From Nemertoderma westbladi (lineage: Eukaryota > Xenacoelomorpha > Nemertodermatida > Nemertodermatidae), in the NCBI GenBank assembly GCA_032718475.1, contig JAUCBJ010006460.1, positions 1 through 64,000 on the forward strand: a stretch of 64,000 bases of DNA. The letters are read 5' to 3'. The notes beneath the pieces were generated by a model that ran no database searches, was not told the origin of the DNA, and saw only the letters and a program-made list of their open reading frames with translations. The translations under genes were made by a program, and so were the position numbers. Positions 1 to 11,491 of the stretch are shown in pieces. Within the stretch, counting starts at the first letter, position 1. Each line of letters begins with the position of its first letter.

Positions 1-382
1 GTTGATTTATGTTCTGGAACATTTCCGACTCGGTTCATGTTTAATTTTTATGGTAGCTAGTGTTTTCAATAGTAGTTAGTGTATTCATAAAAATGGTACA
101 GTAGCTAGTGTTTTCAAAAATACCAACAAAACGTATTATTATTATTATTATGAATATCCATAGTAAAGTTGGCTTTATCTTTATTAATTTATCAGTGAAA
201 AGAGTCTAGTATTGAAGAAAATAAAATAACGTGATTTATGCAACCATTTATTAAATAGGATAATGAAAAAAATGTACAGTAGTTGCACAGATTCGGTCGT
301 CCTTACCTTATGTAGAGGCAGTGAGTGCGGGGAAGGATATTACCTGAGATGCAGAATTGCGGGTAGAGAAAAAGTTTCATTG
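1..382. other. Flank left of E1, no gene recognised
   Basis: A+T-rich sequence with short TAT/ATT runs and the phrase TAGCTAGTGTTTTCAA nearly repeated at about 56-117. A 78-codon open frame starts at 263 but runs into the LTR of E1 and has no recognisable motif, so I do not call it. This is the pre-insertion DNA into which E1 inserted; bases 383-387 (GTTGG) are the left target-site duplication. Confidence 0.5.
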
Positions 383-387
383 GTTGG

Positions 388-1129
388 TGAAAGATCCCCC
401 ACGGTAAGAACTATCCCACGGCCTACAAATCTACTAATACGAAGCTATAGAATATCCCTTACTATGGAGTCCAGTAGTATACCGCTTACCAGATCCTAGT
501 AACGATGTATCTTACCGTAAGATCTAGTAATGTAACGGGCTCGTACAGTATCTGACAACAAATCCCAGTCCAGGGTATCTAATCAAACAGATACAATACA
601 CAAACGACTACTGGCGAGGAGCAGAGCCTAGTGTCTATTCTACGTACGTGAGCGGGTCTAATGCCTACGAACTAGACAAAAGGAAACCTGCCCTCTAACC
701 GGTGAGGCAGATGTACAGTTACAGTAACAGACCAAACTCACGGGAAAACAATCCCCGCGCAGCGAATCCTAACTATCGCTGACAGTCCTAAATACCGTAA
801 CTTGCCGCGGTGTGATTTATATGGTTTATATACGAGCTAGTGGGTTAACAGAACTAGCGTAACAATACTGACCAGTACTAAATCAGTCTAAAGGGGGGTC
901 GTACCTAATGTAACAATACCGCTGCTCAGACAAACAACAGTTTAATAACAAAATAAATACTCCTTCTTGCCGTAACTAAATATCAGATCCTAAATTTACA
1001 AACTACAAATAGTAAATTACAGATAAATTCTGCCTAAAAGTAATCTAAAGTGCGCTATAACTAGTAGAACTCAAGGGTAAATATGTTTTAGGGCGTGTCT
1101 GTGTGGGTGTGTTACAATAAAACAATTTT
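388..1129 (-). repeat. E1 3' LTR, outer part (interrupted by T)
   Basis: Matches 32696-33439 almost base for base, with only a few percent differences by eye. It stops at AACAATTTT (1121-1129), exactly where T begins. The matching other half of this LTR resumes at 24057. Because only one of the two E1 LTRs is interrupted, T arrived after E1 integrated. Confidence 0.9.
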
Positions 1130-1704
1130 TAGTACGGGCTCTGGCGGCGTTAAGCGCAATACCTTCGGTAAATTAACGAGACTATTATTTTTGGATAGAG
1201 GACCATGTTAGACGTCAGAACACAGTTGGTGATCGGTATAGCTAATTTGCATTCTAGAACTACAGGCCAAAAACAAGCTAGCTAGCCGACCCCTACCTAA
1301 CTCTATGTTGGGCCCTCTGGTTGAATATAAATGCAATCAATTTTTTCAAATGAACATTTTTCTTATAGAGTGAAGACCGGCGATTAATTTAAATACAAAT
1401 ATATCGCCACTTTTATTTTTTAAATGCGATAAATTTACATGAGAACAAAATGCTTTCACTTTTTTTAAGAATCCAACATTTACATTAACTGCCATCAAAT
1501 GTAGCTACTTTGGTTTAACACGTTCAAACATGTATCAAAATTTGCGCTAATTATTTCTGCATTCACCCATGCAACTCATTTTGGATGAGTACTAAATCCT
1601 CCTAGTCAATTAGCCCGATTATTATCGTATAACCCATAATCAGAGAATATTCAGAGAAAGTATACTCTGTGACATTTGGAAATATTTACTACAGTTACTA
1701 GGCA
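1130..1704 (+). repeat. T terminal inverted repeat, left
   Basis: About 575 bp nearly identical (roughly 97% by eye) to the reverse complement of 23483-24056. Similarity fades after ACAGTTACTA near 1700. It contains one TTCTAGAAC at 1252-1260, the core of the motif that clusters near the right end of T. Confidence 0.85.
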
Positions 1705-2313
1705 ACTATATGTACTGTAGGCCTATGTTGTGTACCAGTGCAGTGTAGGCGATTCCCTACATTATATTAATTGTTTTTTAATGTATTATACAACATTCAT
1801 GCGCTTATACATCAACTGAGTCACAGATCGTTGAAAATTCTTATAAAAATAATATAAAGATGGAAATGATATTCTGAGAGTCAGAATTTATACTTTCGCT
1901 TTCAAAATTTTCTACTACAGTAGCTTATTTTGTTGTGACAAAAACCGAAGCAAAGTTATAATATTCTTAGCAATTAGGAAAATAATATTTACTAAAATAA
2001 ATTGTCATTTCTTCAATATAATTATAATTATTTATTTAACAGCAACAAATTTTGTTTACCAGAGGGAATATAATTTGCCATAAACGAAACGTACAGAACA
2101 GAAATGCCATGCAATCAATGAATATATTACAATATAAGTAAGTAGGTATATCAGTAAATCGAGTGCATTAAAGGGAAAGTAATATCTTATCTAGTTTTCT
2201 GTAAGGTAATAAATATATCAACATTGGAAGGCGTGTAGGATGGTAAAATACTATAAAATGTCCGTGTACAAACTCTTATAGAACTCTGTTTAGTCGAATT
2301 GGGGGTTCCACCA
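1705..2313. other. T left subterminal region, no gene
   Basis: A+T-rich non-coding sequence between the left inverted repeat and P1, with no gene recognised. It ends at TTAA 2314-2317, the target of P1. Confidence 0.5.
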
Positions 2314-3155
2314 TTAACCCTATTAGTACCGGGCTATAAAATGTTGTACAAATACCGGGAGGGGGTCATATTGACCCCCCCCCCCCCCCCTCTAAAATCT
2401 ACAAATATTTACGAAAACGTCTGATTTTTTGTTTGTACGTAGGTATCACTTGTCTGGATCCGACCGAAAAAAAAAATTTTCGAAAAAATGTACTGGGGTG
2501 GTTATATTGCAGCACCAAAATTACAAGTAGTGCACAATTTTCACAAAATTTGAAAGTTACATTTTCGGCTAATTATTTTTCAATACAGGTTTTTTGGGGT
2601 GCAAAATACATTGTAAAATATTTAAAAATGATGTGATTACTATAAATGGCTGTTTAGTCCTCTCTGCGTAGGAAAAAAATGAAAAAAACAAGTAACCAGC
2701 ACTTTTCAGTTAGAACACAAAATTTTTAATTCACTTATACGATGCTATAAATTCACATTTTCAGGTTTTCGAGGGCGCTGATTCTAATGGAATACATTTC
2801 TAATATGCCAGATCATTGCTACTTGTATTTTTCGGCGTAATTTAGCAAATTTTGGTGCTAGCACCAAATTTCGCACCCATCACCAAAAAGTACAAGTTTG
2901 CGATGTCCAGTGCCTTTTTTTATTGATTCCATCGGATTCAGGACCATCATAAACCCGTATAACGCAAGAAACAAGGTGATACTATCTACTTATCAATTTG
3001 CATATTTTCCAAAATTTGGTGCTGGCACAACAATTTTCACCCACCGGCGAAAAATACAAGTTTCAGAACTCTTATGAAATTTTTTACTGATTCCATTGAA
3101 TTCAGAACCATCACAAACCCGTATAACGCAAGAAACAAGGTGACACAATCAATTG

Positions 3156-5164
3156 GGCTCATTCCAAAGTAAAGTACGGGACATTCGTACACAATTTTAA
3201 ACTTTGATTGCCTGTACAATGTTATCCACAGCACATATGTGCACAAAATTGTGCTTGGATTAAACTTTCGAATATCAGCTTTGATTTCGCGAAGCTTATG
3301 GCGGGACTTAGTCACTTTTGAGAAAATGCCAGCTTGTCCAATTAAGGTAAAGTACGGATTCGTACGAAATGGTATTTTTTAATTTATGATTTCAATTCTA
3401 AAATTTAGCGAATTGTGCGCAGGTACGGTGTTGAGTTGATGTTTAGGATAAAGCTGTATTATTAAGCTTAAATAAACATATAAATATAAGACGAATTGCT
3501 GCATTGCTAATTTTTTACAGTGTGGTTTGTGTGGTAAAGTATGGGACATTGCTAAGTAAAGTACGGGACCTGTACGAATTTTATGGTCAAAATGGTCTCT
3601 TACACTTAAACTAACAGTAATTTCTGGATAATTAGTGATAATAATGTGCAACTAAGTATTTCCAACCAAGATATGGATACAAAATGTGGGGCGGCCCACA
3701 AATTGACCCGAAGTCTTAGCATATGGGTGCCCTTAGGAGTTGTATGTCATCTGTCTAATTTTTGATCGCTAATACTGTATATCTCGGTCATTTTTAGATG
3801 AAATTAAACCAAACCTGGTACGTATGAAGTCTGTCAAAAGTTTGGAAAGAATCTGAAGTTTAAGGAATCAAAGGTCACATATCAGACAGTCTGTCTGTTG
3901 GTACCGATAGTTTCAAAATTTTGATAAAAACCGAAATAAGTCCGCCATCATTGATGAAATATAACCAAACTTGGTATGTAGTCTGTAAAAAGTTTAGAAT
4001 TTCTTTCAATTTTTCTGAAAATGTATCAATTACTGTACTTACCGATCTTCTTCTCTGCTAAAAAACTAAATTTTTTGAAATTTGTTGTAAAGTACGGGAC
4101 TTTACATGCATAAACTCAAAGATTAGTTAATTGAGGAATGATTCTTAGTTCAAATACATACTTCTATGATTCCCCCTACCATCACCCTAAAGCATTATAA
4201 CACTCCTGCCCTCCAGGTTTCATATATTACATTAATACAGTGCACTAATGTAATCGCCATTATAATGGTAAAGTATGGGACAATTTTCAATTGGCCGTTA
4301 TGATGTTTCTGAGGGAGTAGATTATGAAAACTACAGGTAATTGTTTCTTAAGATGACGCAACACAAACGTGCTTTGCATTCCACTGGGTGATTGGGCTGA
4401 TTTATACTACTTCTCTGTGTATAAATTAAAAATTTCACTATTTTTTGGTAAAGTATGGGACTTTACATGCATAAACCCAAAGATTTCTTGACTGAGGAAT
4501 GATTCTCAGTTCAAATATAGACTCCTATTCTTACGGCCGACTATGACCTTAGAGTATTATAACACTCCTGGCTTCACATATTACATTAATACAGTGCACT
4601 AATATAATCGCCATTTTGATGGTAAAGTATGGGACAATTTTCAATTGGCCGCCATGATATTTCTGAGGGAGTGAAGATGAAACTAATTGTTTTATACGAT
4701 GACGCAACACAAACGTGCTTTGCATTCCACTGGGTGATTAGGCCGAGTTACATCTCTGTGAATAAACTAAAAATTTCACTATTTTAGGTAAAGTATGGGA
4801 CATCACAAGATTAACTTTATCGATTTCATTACAGAGGAATGAAACACTGGTGAAATTAAATGAAACCAAAAAAATTCGAAAATGGGTTTGTTTTTGATTT
4901 GGTACATGCTCAGACATGTTAATTTATTGGTCATGGGAAGTGCCTACAGGAAACGAAACTTTTGCACACTTTTATTCACATTTTGTGCAGAGCAGGTGCA
5001 TAATTTGTAATTCGACTATTTTTGATAAACCACCTGTGTTGATACAATTTTTAGCACTGAATTCATGAAGTACGATAAATTTTGACCTAAAATAAGTATA
5101 AATTCAAAGCTACATCTCATTTTTAGAAATTAGTGGGGAGGTTGACCTTTTCATGGAATGAGCC
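3156..5164. mobile_element. Q: 2.0-kb non-autonomous element inside P1
   Basis: P2 and P3 read straight through AATCAATTGATATATTTG, whereas P1 is interrupted there. The insert starts GGCTCATTCCA and ends with its reverse complement (TGGAATGAGCC). ATTG is duplicated at 3152-3155 and 5165-5168, so this is an 11-bp terminal inverted repeat with a 4-bp target duplication. There is no credible coding region. It carries at least nine copies of TAAAGTAYGGGA or near variants and an internal duplication of about 180 bp (about 4085-4270 versus 4445-4625). Confidence 0.8.
3167..4810 (+). repeat. TAAAGTAYGGGAC motif array in Q
   Basis: Copies or near copies lie near 3168, 3344, 3533, 3555, 4088, 4270, 4449, 4622 and 4788, all in the same orientation. 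Several are followed by TTTACATGC or AATTTTCAATTGGCC. Repeated subterminal motifs of this kind bind the transposase in CACTA/En-Spm-type and related elements; that role is inferred here. Confidence 0.7.
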
Positions 5165-5897
5165 ATTGATATATTTGATGGTTTTCAAAATTTGGTGCTA
5201 GCACCACATTTTGCACCCACATCCGAAAAATACAAGTTTGAGATGTCTAGTTCGATAATTATATTTTCCATTGAATTCAGAACAGCCATAAACCTCTAAA
5301 ACGCAAGAAATAAATTGTCACAAGCAATTTTATATATTGAATGGATTTTCAAAATTTCGTGCTAGCACCAAAATTAGCACACAGCACCGAAAAATACAAG
5401 TTTGATACGCTTGGTTCAACTCGTATATATTTCATCGAATCCAGAACCTCAAAAAACCCCAATTGCGTAAAAAACAAGTTTCAAACAATCAATTTACAAA
5501 ATTGACTTATTTCAAAATTTGGTGCTGGCACCAAAATTTGGCACCCATCGAAAAAAACAAGTTTGAAATTTCTAAATCAATTTATATGAATTCCATCCAA
5601 TTTCTAAGACCAAAAAACCGGTGTAAATCAAAAATAGAGATGTTACAATTCATATTTAATGAAATGTAATTTTCAAAAAACGTCTCAAAAAAAGTGCCAA
5701 AAGTAGGGTTTAAAAATGGTGCTATAACTCGAAAAGTGCCTAATATTTTTGAAAACGGTTTTCACTACCATGAAGACAATAGATTTTTAGGAAAAGTCAT
5801 AAAATTTCAGATTCCCAACTGCGTATGTTTCAGAATTATAATAAAAAAACCACGGGGGGGGTCATATTGACCCCCCCCCCGGGTTTAATAGGGTTAA

Positions 5898-6236
5898 GGT
5901 AACGTATTCTTAAGCCTATGAAAAATTTTATTACATAAATGCTTAAGAACATAGATATAGATGGATATTCCTTTCCACTGTATATTCAAATTATGTAAGA
6001 ATGCAAACACTCCTGGTTATAAGTTACTTAATTCTTCATTGGAATTCTTCATTAGTCTGTCAGTGCGACAACTCAGCTGTACAGGACAAACATCATGTTC
6101 TACTTCACTGTCCTACAGTACCGTATGTCTCCACATATACGTAGTAAGTTTAGCATCCGGTAGTGCAATCAGATTTGCAGAGCCTTTTTGCCTTGTCGAC
6201 AGAACTTTGGTGCTAACTATTTAATTTTAGTAATTA
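5898..6236. other. T sequence beyond the 3' end of its gene
   Basis: Sequence between P1 and the stop side of the T gene. It includes an inverted repeat (ATTCTTAAGC near 5907 and GCTTAAGAAC near 5941) that could form a small hairpin. No gene is recognised; an open frame at 5961-6224 has no family resemblance. Confidence 0.4.
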
Positions 6237-7445
6237 TCAATAAATATAATATATTACTACTAATACAGTATAATGTAAATGCATTGGCAATAATGCCAAA
6301 TGAATCATGAAAGTTTTCCTAAACGAATCACTTGCTTCATCCTCATCGCTCGTTTCACTATCTTCGCCACTATCTTTGCCGCCTTCTTGTTCCTCGTCAC
6401 AATTTATCAAAATATTGCTGATGTCATCAGGGAAATACTCATCCGACCACTGGATGGATCCATCATAATTCCAGCCATTATCTGTGAATCTCTTTATCGT
6501 GATATAATTATTTAGTGATGCTTTCCAGAGGTAAGCAACATAGTTGGCTCGTTTTATATGGAGACTAAGTACTCTTTTACAAGGGGGCATTGTTGACAAG
6601 TCATGGCATCTATGTTTCTTTAGGCAGTGCAATGTTGTTCTTGTTTGGTTGAATACAGTGAGCACACATATTTCTCTAACACCAATTCCGTCTCTGCAGT
6701 TAATATTATCGAGCTTCCAAGCTCGGCAAATATTCTTCTGAAGTTCGAACGCTTTTCAGCTATCTTCCAACAGCGTTTTTTAGATTTTCCAAAGAATGAT
6801 GAAACCTGATCGTTTCCTGTAAAAGCGTGTACTCCTAGTACGCAATCTTTTAGTTCTGTTGGCATTTCGAAATCACTAATTCGCAATACCTTGCGGGATT
6901 TGTTCCTTCCATTATCTAAAATAACGTTTTGATCGTGAGGATGTCGAAAAAAATGTAAACCTTACTTTTATCGGCACTGAAATGGCCCTTTCTTTTTAAT
7001 ATTGAGTTAAAGAATGTCTTGTTGAAATGTTAAAAAAAAATGTTAAAAAATGTTAAAAGAATGATTTTGGGAATTCTTTCTGTATTATCTTTCAGCGACT
7101 CAATATTTGGTAGCTTACCACCACTTATGTTTTCATGTTTGTCTATAAATTCGACAACATCATCATGGATATATTCAGCCGCATTCCTAATTATTATATT
7201 CTTATCTTTGGCTATTGTATTTGATTGCAATGCGGATGAAAAGGGTACAAGTTCTGGAGTTTTCCCATCAACCTGTAAGAAGGTAATTATATCCTTATAC
7301 TCTTGTTGGATCCGCTTCTTTAATGTACTGCGATAACATCTTTCATTGTCTGTACCAAAACCTGTTCCATATGCTTACAAATACCCGTATACTCCTCTGC
7401 CAACCTAATAAGTTCTCGTCTAACCAATAAGACACAAAGACTGCT
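6237..7445 (-). pseudogene. T gene, C-terminal block
   Basis: On the minus strand, shifted frames cover the C-terminal half of a protein family common in cnidarian, mollusc and other invertebrate genomes, usually called uncharacterised. In order: a segment with IRNAAEYIHDDV near 7160-7200; VLGVHAFTGNDQVSSFFGK (about 6785-6840), matching the family signature HAFTGCDTxSAF; EKYVCSLYS (about 6650-6680); and LSLHIKRANYVAYLWK (about 6515-6560), matching the HxxRANYQAxIW signature, then GW..DG..QWSD and an acidic tail. Frame changes near 6630-6665, 6890-7030 and 7340-7360 show decay. The block resumes after E2 at about 7445. It is inferred to be the resident, probably transposase-related gene of T; I know of no demonstrated catalytic activity for the family. 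Confidence 0.6.
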
Positions 7446-7449
7446 CTAC

Positions 7450-9250
7450 TGTTAAGTAAAGGGGATCAGGAGCGTGATATTACTAAATTGTAAAGGTTGC
7501 TAAATACAAAACCGCTACTTACCGTTAGATGGCGCTAATCTGCCGTCCGCTAATATAATTTACTAAATTTACACGGCTCCTGCAAAATCGCTTGTTCCTT
7601 TCTCTACCGATCGCTCGATAGAGAGCTAACTGTTCGAATCTATGAGCCACGCGGGAATAACCAAAACAATAAACCCGAGTCGGCTCCCTAAGCTTACTTA
7701 AGACGAGTGCGAGAGGCCTTGCACTCAGAGTATTCTTACGCCTAATTTTATCACTATTAAAGCACGCTATTGCCTACGTCTTTTCTAATCGCGAATACTG
7801 GGGGTTCCCTAACGTAATGTGTGAATGCGAGAATATTTAAATTATCAAAATGGTACAGTATTTGTCTCTACGTAAATAGTACCGCTCCGGGTCTAAACTT
7901 GCCTGCAGCTGGCTTTAGGCCAGCAAATTACTAGCGTGTTGTGCGTACTGGATAGTGCGATCTAGCTGATTGCCCGCTAATGCAAATAACCGCTCAGCGT
8001 GAATAGTTTACAGTACTCGAATTATTACCTTAGCTACTCTCCGCTATGCTGCGTACTAAGTCTTAATTTTACTAATCAATTACAGTCACAAATATGTAAC
8101 AGCGTACTAATTACTAAGAGTTCCAGAATGCGTAATTCTAATTTATTACGTAACAGGTTTCGCTAGTAATAGCCTAAATTGCCGTATTACTTTGACCTAA
8201 TCAGTAATTATTTGTTGTAACTAAGAAATAGAAATCAATCAGCGTCAGCAATCACAGTTCGCAATTATGCAGTTAACTACTGTATAACCCACAGTTGTGC
8301 GATTCACTATTCGTACTCCACACTCTACGCTGTGATACGTGCAGGCCTCTCCCGGGTACACATAGGATTCCTAACTAACCCGATTCTTGCCCCCTAATAC
8401 TAACTAGAGACGAAACCTGGATTATCAGCCCCCTAATTACTGTACCGGCGAATGGTCTGCATACCACAGTGTGAACTACCCGACCGCAACGGTGACCCCC
8501 CGCCAGCGTTGCCCGCCTTTGAATCCTCCGTTCTCCCTTAGTCGCTCAACCCCCCGATGTGCCCACCGCCTACTGGCACCTTAGCCCTCCATTATGCTAA
8601 TAGCTACCGTAGCGGCGCATGCAAATCACAAAGTCTGACAGTCTCAGAAATCCCTTAGGATTATTGCGTAGAAAGGAATCACATAGAACCATTAACAAAG
8701 GATAGAAATCATAGTTCCGGTTGTAATTAGCAGTAATCGATAGGATTAATTGAGAAACAACCCTATCAAAGCTGAAGTTAAGGTTGTAAGGTACAGCTCT
8801 ACCGGCAAACCGCCAATTTATAGGTGATCCGAATGGGGTGATGCAATAGGGTGACTCAATCGCTCTCCTATTGGCTCTCCAGTCCGCGCTAGCACTAGAC
8901 CAACCTGGAAGCAGTTAGTCCAATAAGGAGGCCGGATTGTAGCCCTATTGCTCCCCAAACCTCAAATTATTACCATATATGGTAATGGATCATGTCCCTG
9001 GCTGCTGAATGGCCAGGACAGCGTCCCTATATGCTAGCCCTATTGATGCTAATAACAGCAAGCACAAAATCCAGGGTCCGACTAAACTTGCTACCCTGGA
9101 ACTATCTACCTATATCCTAATACAAAATTACGTAGGTAGGGCTACATATTATACAAAATGGATGGATTCAAATATATGGGCGTTTTGATTTCCCTATCTA
9201 AATATCACCTCGCTATTATACCTTATCTAAAATATTATGCTGCACAACGG
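7450..9250 (-). other. Presumed E2 3' LTR / 3' region
   Basis: About 1.8 kb without genes. The outer edge is inferred: T-gene coding sequence stops at about 7445 and the next bases, TGTTAAGT (minus strand ...TTAACA), look like an LTR terminus. The inner edge cannot be set because the partner LTR is missing. It contains TACCATATATGGTA (palindrome, 8972-8985). Confidence 0.35.
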
Positions 9251-9251
9251 A

Positions 9252-9330
9252 CTAACATTACGTACAGTATAACGGACTAATATTGCGTACAGTATAACGG
9301 ACTAATATATTATACTGCATAATGGCTAAT
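9252..9330. repeat. Short tandem repeat, three units
   Basis: A phrase of about 27 bp built on GTACAGTATAACGGACTAAT recurs with slight drift at about 9255, 9280 and 9300. It is non-coding and lies in the 3' region of E2. Confidence 0.7.
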
Positions 9331-9832
9331 AATGTGGATACAGTGCCATATACCGTAACACCGCTCCAAGGGAAATCATATAATGTTTCCCTCCAACTGT
9401 AGAAGAGTATAAGGTGATGTATACAAACAAAATAAATTTCTTCCAAATAATCTAAATACTTGATACTATAAATCCTACTATTTACAAAATATTGCTATAG
9501 ATATTGCATAATGAATTGCATACAAATTAAATTTACAAATATTATCTCTCTCATTCAAATTAAATTTACAAAATATTGTTTCTCGTTCGTACTACATAAT
9601 GATTACTACATACAAGATCAAATATAAAAATTTTGCTAGGGCAAGTGAAAGGAGTAAGCCAAACCCGCAGGTTTGTCTCCCCAATCACTTCCTTCGCCTC
9701 TCTCATAATATAAATTCAAAACAGCTCAACTAGTGTATATGAGTCTAGTCGAATATTTCTAAAATGCTACAATATACATCAGAGCGACGATGATGTATAT
9801 ATCTAGAGTCTGTCGCCCTGTGCTATAATGTA
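9331..9832. other. E2 3' untranslated stretch
   Basis: No gene. It is homologous to E4 beyond its extra gene: the segment 9725-9805 matches the reverse complement of about 62290-62355, and 9640-9700 matches about 62395-62460. CAAACCCGCAGGTTTG at 9660-9675 is one of the repeated palindromes of this family. CATCATCGTCGCTCTG (minus strand, near 9800) is the empty site for the solo LTR present in E4. Confidence 0.6.
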
Positions 9833-11491
9833 TCATCGACCCGCTCCTGGGTTCTTCGGGCTCGCTCCTCTCTTTCGCCCTCTTCCCAGATACACCAGTC
9901 TACCTCCTGTAGACTCCGTTGACGGCGTCCGTGAGGCGTCACTCCCCGGAACCGGCGACGATGTTCCCTGAGCCCCGACAGATTCCCGGCTCGTGCTTCT
10001 TCCTCGGCCTCGTCCCAATTGTCGTGCTCCCGTGGTCGCTTCCGCCAACTCTTCCTTATGCAGTTGCACACGCGCCTTCTCCGACGCTCCCTGCGCCTTG
10101 CGCTGCAACCGCTGTGCTTCTATAATAGAGTGATAGTGGTCGTCCTTGACTTGACGCTTGTCTTGGACCCCTCCTCCTGGTTCCTTCCGCGAGCCTTGAG
10201 TTCCAGCGGTCGTCGCTGTGGTCGCTGCGATCCTCTGCTCCTGTATCCTCTCAGCGGTCAATGACCCCACTGGCACATGAGTCAACAAGAATTCGTTGCG
10301 GTATTGAATAGCCGCCATCCTCCAATCACCTCGCGCGCGTACCACTTTTCTAGTCTCCGAAAATACACCCTTCGTGATTCGATCGCAAATAGCAACGAAG
10401 TTCCAAGTGTATTTGTTATCCATATTCAACTGTCTGAAGTATTCTCGGACTACGATAACTCCAGTGTTTTGTGGAAGGTCTTGAGCAGTTAGGATGAGTT
10501 CCTGATATTGTGGTAGCGATTGTAGATATGGCTCGTACGCAACATGTGATGGGTCTACCGCCCAAAATCCATATCCCGCCTTGAATGGTAACCAACGCAT
10601 CTGCGCTTGAATATGGTAGTCAGCCACACTCTCCCACTTATCTAACATCTCCCGAAGTAGGTTAGCGCTATGGTTTTGAAAGGAATCATCTCGCAGCTGA
10701 CATCTCGCGCTACGATGTCCCTTTACCCCACAATATCCACATTGAGAAATGAAGACGGTGCACGTGTGAAACGAATGGTCGGTCTCATTACACCAACGAC
10801 AGACCTTATGCGCCGCCTCTACTACCGCGTCGCACGACTTTAGATTGTGCCTTGTGCTGCCGCACAACTTACACCTCCGCGCTTGTGGAAACCAGGCCCT
10901 CTCGTATATGAGGTCTCCAATCGGTTTCGCACTTCCTTCTTTCCCAATGTCTAATACAATGTCGTCCTCTCCGGACAACGGTTGTCGATCCGGAATAAAG
11001 TAAACATCCTCGCCCTTGTCCTCTATCTCCAATATTTCCTCCCGCGTTCGTTTCGGATATGTCTTCTCCACCGGAAGATCTACTCCGAACACCTCTACTA
11101 ACGTCTCCGGCCAGCCCTCCTTAACAGGTCTATCAGCCTCCGAGTGGAAGGGAGTACCAAACCCGCGGGTTTGATTCCCGAACCACTTCTCCAAAGCCTC
11201 TGGCGTCGGATATTCCATCGACGGTCGGTCTCCCAAATCTCCGATGTTCTGTCGATATACTCCTTGGAATATCGCTAATCCTCTCCTAACCATCGACGTA
11301 TTCTCTAACGATTGGTTGAAGAACGGGGTTAAGAAACGCTTCATCACGTCGGATTGGATTCCCCCTTTCGAGCGAACGTATTGATCTCCTCCGAATACCA
11401 ATGGATGACGCTTCAAAACTCGCGCAACGATATCCGCTAATAAACAAGTTAGTGTTCGACTCAAGCACCAAATAATATTGTAGCGACGCAC
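9833..11491 (-). CDS. E2 extra gene, part 2: triple CCHC zinc-knuckle region
   Basis: This is the 552-codon C-terminal portion of the extra gene. About residues 206-272 hold three tandem knuckles, each C-X2-C-X4-H-X4-C: CKLCGSTRHNLKSC, CRWCNETDHSFHTC and CGYCGVKGHRSARC. Such knuckles bind single-stranded nucleic acid in retroelement Gag proteins. The tail is rich in Arg, Gly and Ser (GRGRGRS-like). It overlaps part 1 by 206 bp in another frame. In E4 the two parts are continuous, and E2 lacks two bases at the equivalent point, so the split is a frameshift, not two genes. In E1 and E3 the knuckles are kept with small spacing changes. The role (RNA binding or packaging) is inferred. The conserved palindrome at 11158-11173 lies within the coding frame. 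Confidence 0.75.
   Translation of the reverse strand: MRRYNIIWCLSRTLTCLLADIVARVLKRHPLVFGGDQYVRSKGGIQSDVMKRFLTPFFNQSLENTSMVRRGLAIFQGVYRQNIGDLGDRPSMEYPTPEALEKWFGNQTRGFGTPFHSEADRPVKEGWPETLVEVFGVDLPVEKTYPKRTREEILEIEDKGEDVYFIPDRQPLSGEDDIVLDIGKEGSAKPIGDLIYERAWFPQARRCKLCGSTRHNLKSCDAVVEAAHKVCRWCNETDHSFHTCTVFISQCGYCGVKGHRSARCQLRDDSFQNHSANLLREMLDKWESVADYHIQAQMRWLPFKAGYGFWAVDPSHVAYEPYLQSLPQYQELILTAQDLPQNTGVIVVREYFRQLNMDNKYTWNFVAICDRITKGVFSETRKVVRARGDWRMAAIQYRNEFLLTHVPVGSLTAERIQEQRIAATTATTAGTQGSRKEPGGGVQDKRQVKDDHYHSIIEAQRLQRKAQGASEKARVQLHKEELAEATTGARQLGRGRGRSTSRESVGAQGTSSPVPGSDASRTPSTESTGGRLVYLGRGRKRGASPKNPGAGR

Larger units (their letters stand above)
2318..5893 (+). mobile_element. P1: TTAA-flanked non-coding transposon (contains Q)
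   Basis: Bounded by TTAA at 2314-2317 and 5894-5897. Ends are CCCTATTAGTACCGGG on the left and the complement of CCCTATTAAACCCGGG on the right, each followed inward by a G/C run and the palindromic phrase GGGGTCATATTGACCCC. Without Q it is about 1.56 kb, matching P2 (opposite orientation) and P3. It has no transposase. The body is made of roughly 165-bp internal repeats, each carrying GGTGCTAGCACC or a near variant. TTAA targeting fits piggyBac or Kolobok mobilisation; which one is unknown. Confidence 0.85.

Noticed and set aside
5463-5669. 68-codon frame repeated in P1, P2 and P3 as a conserved small gene
   Set aside because: Conserved only because the elements are near-identical copies; its sequence is the internal repeat unit, and it lacks a coding signature.
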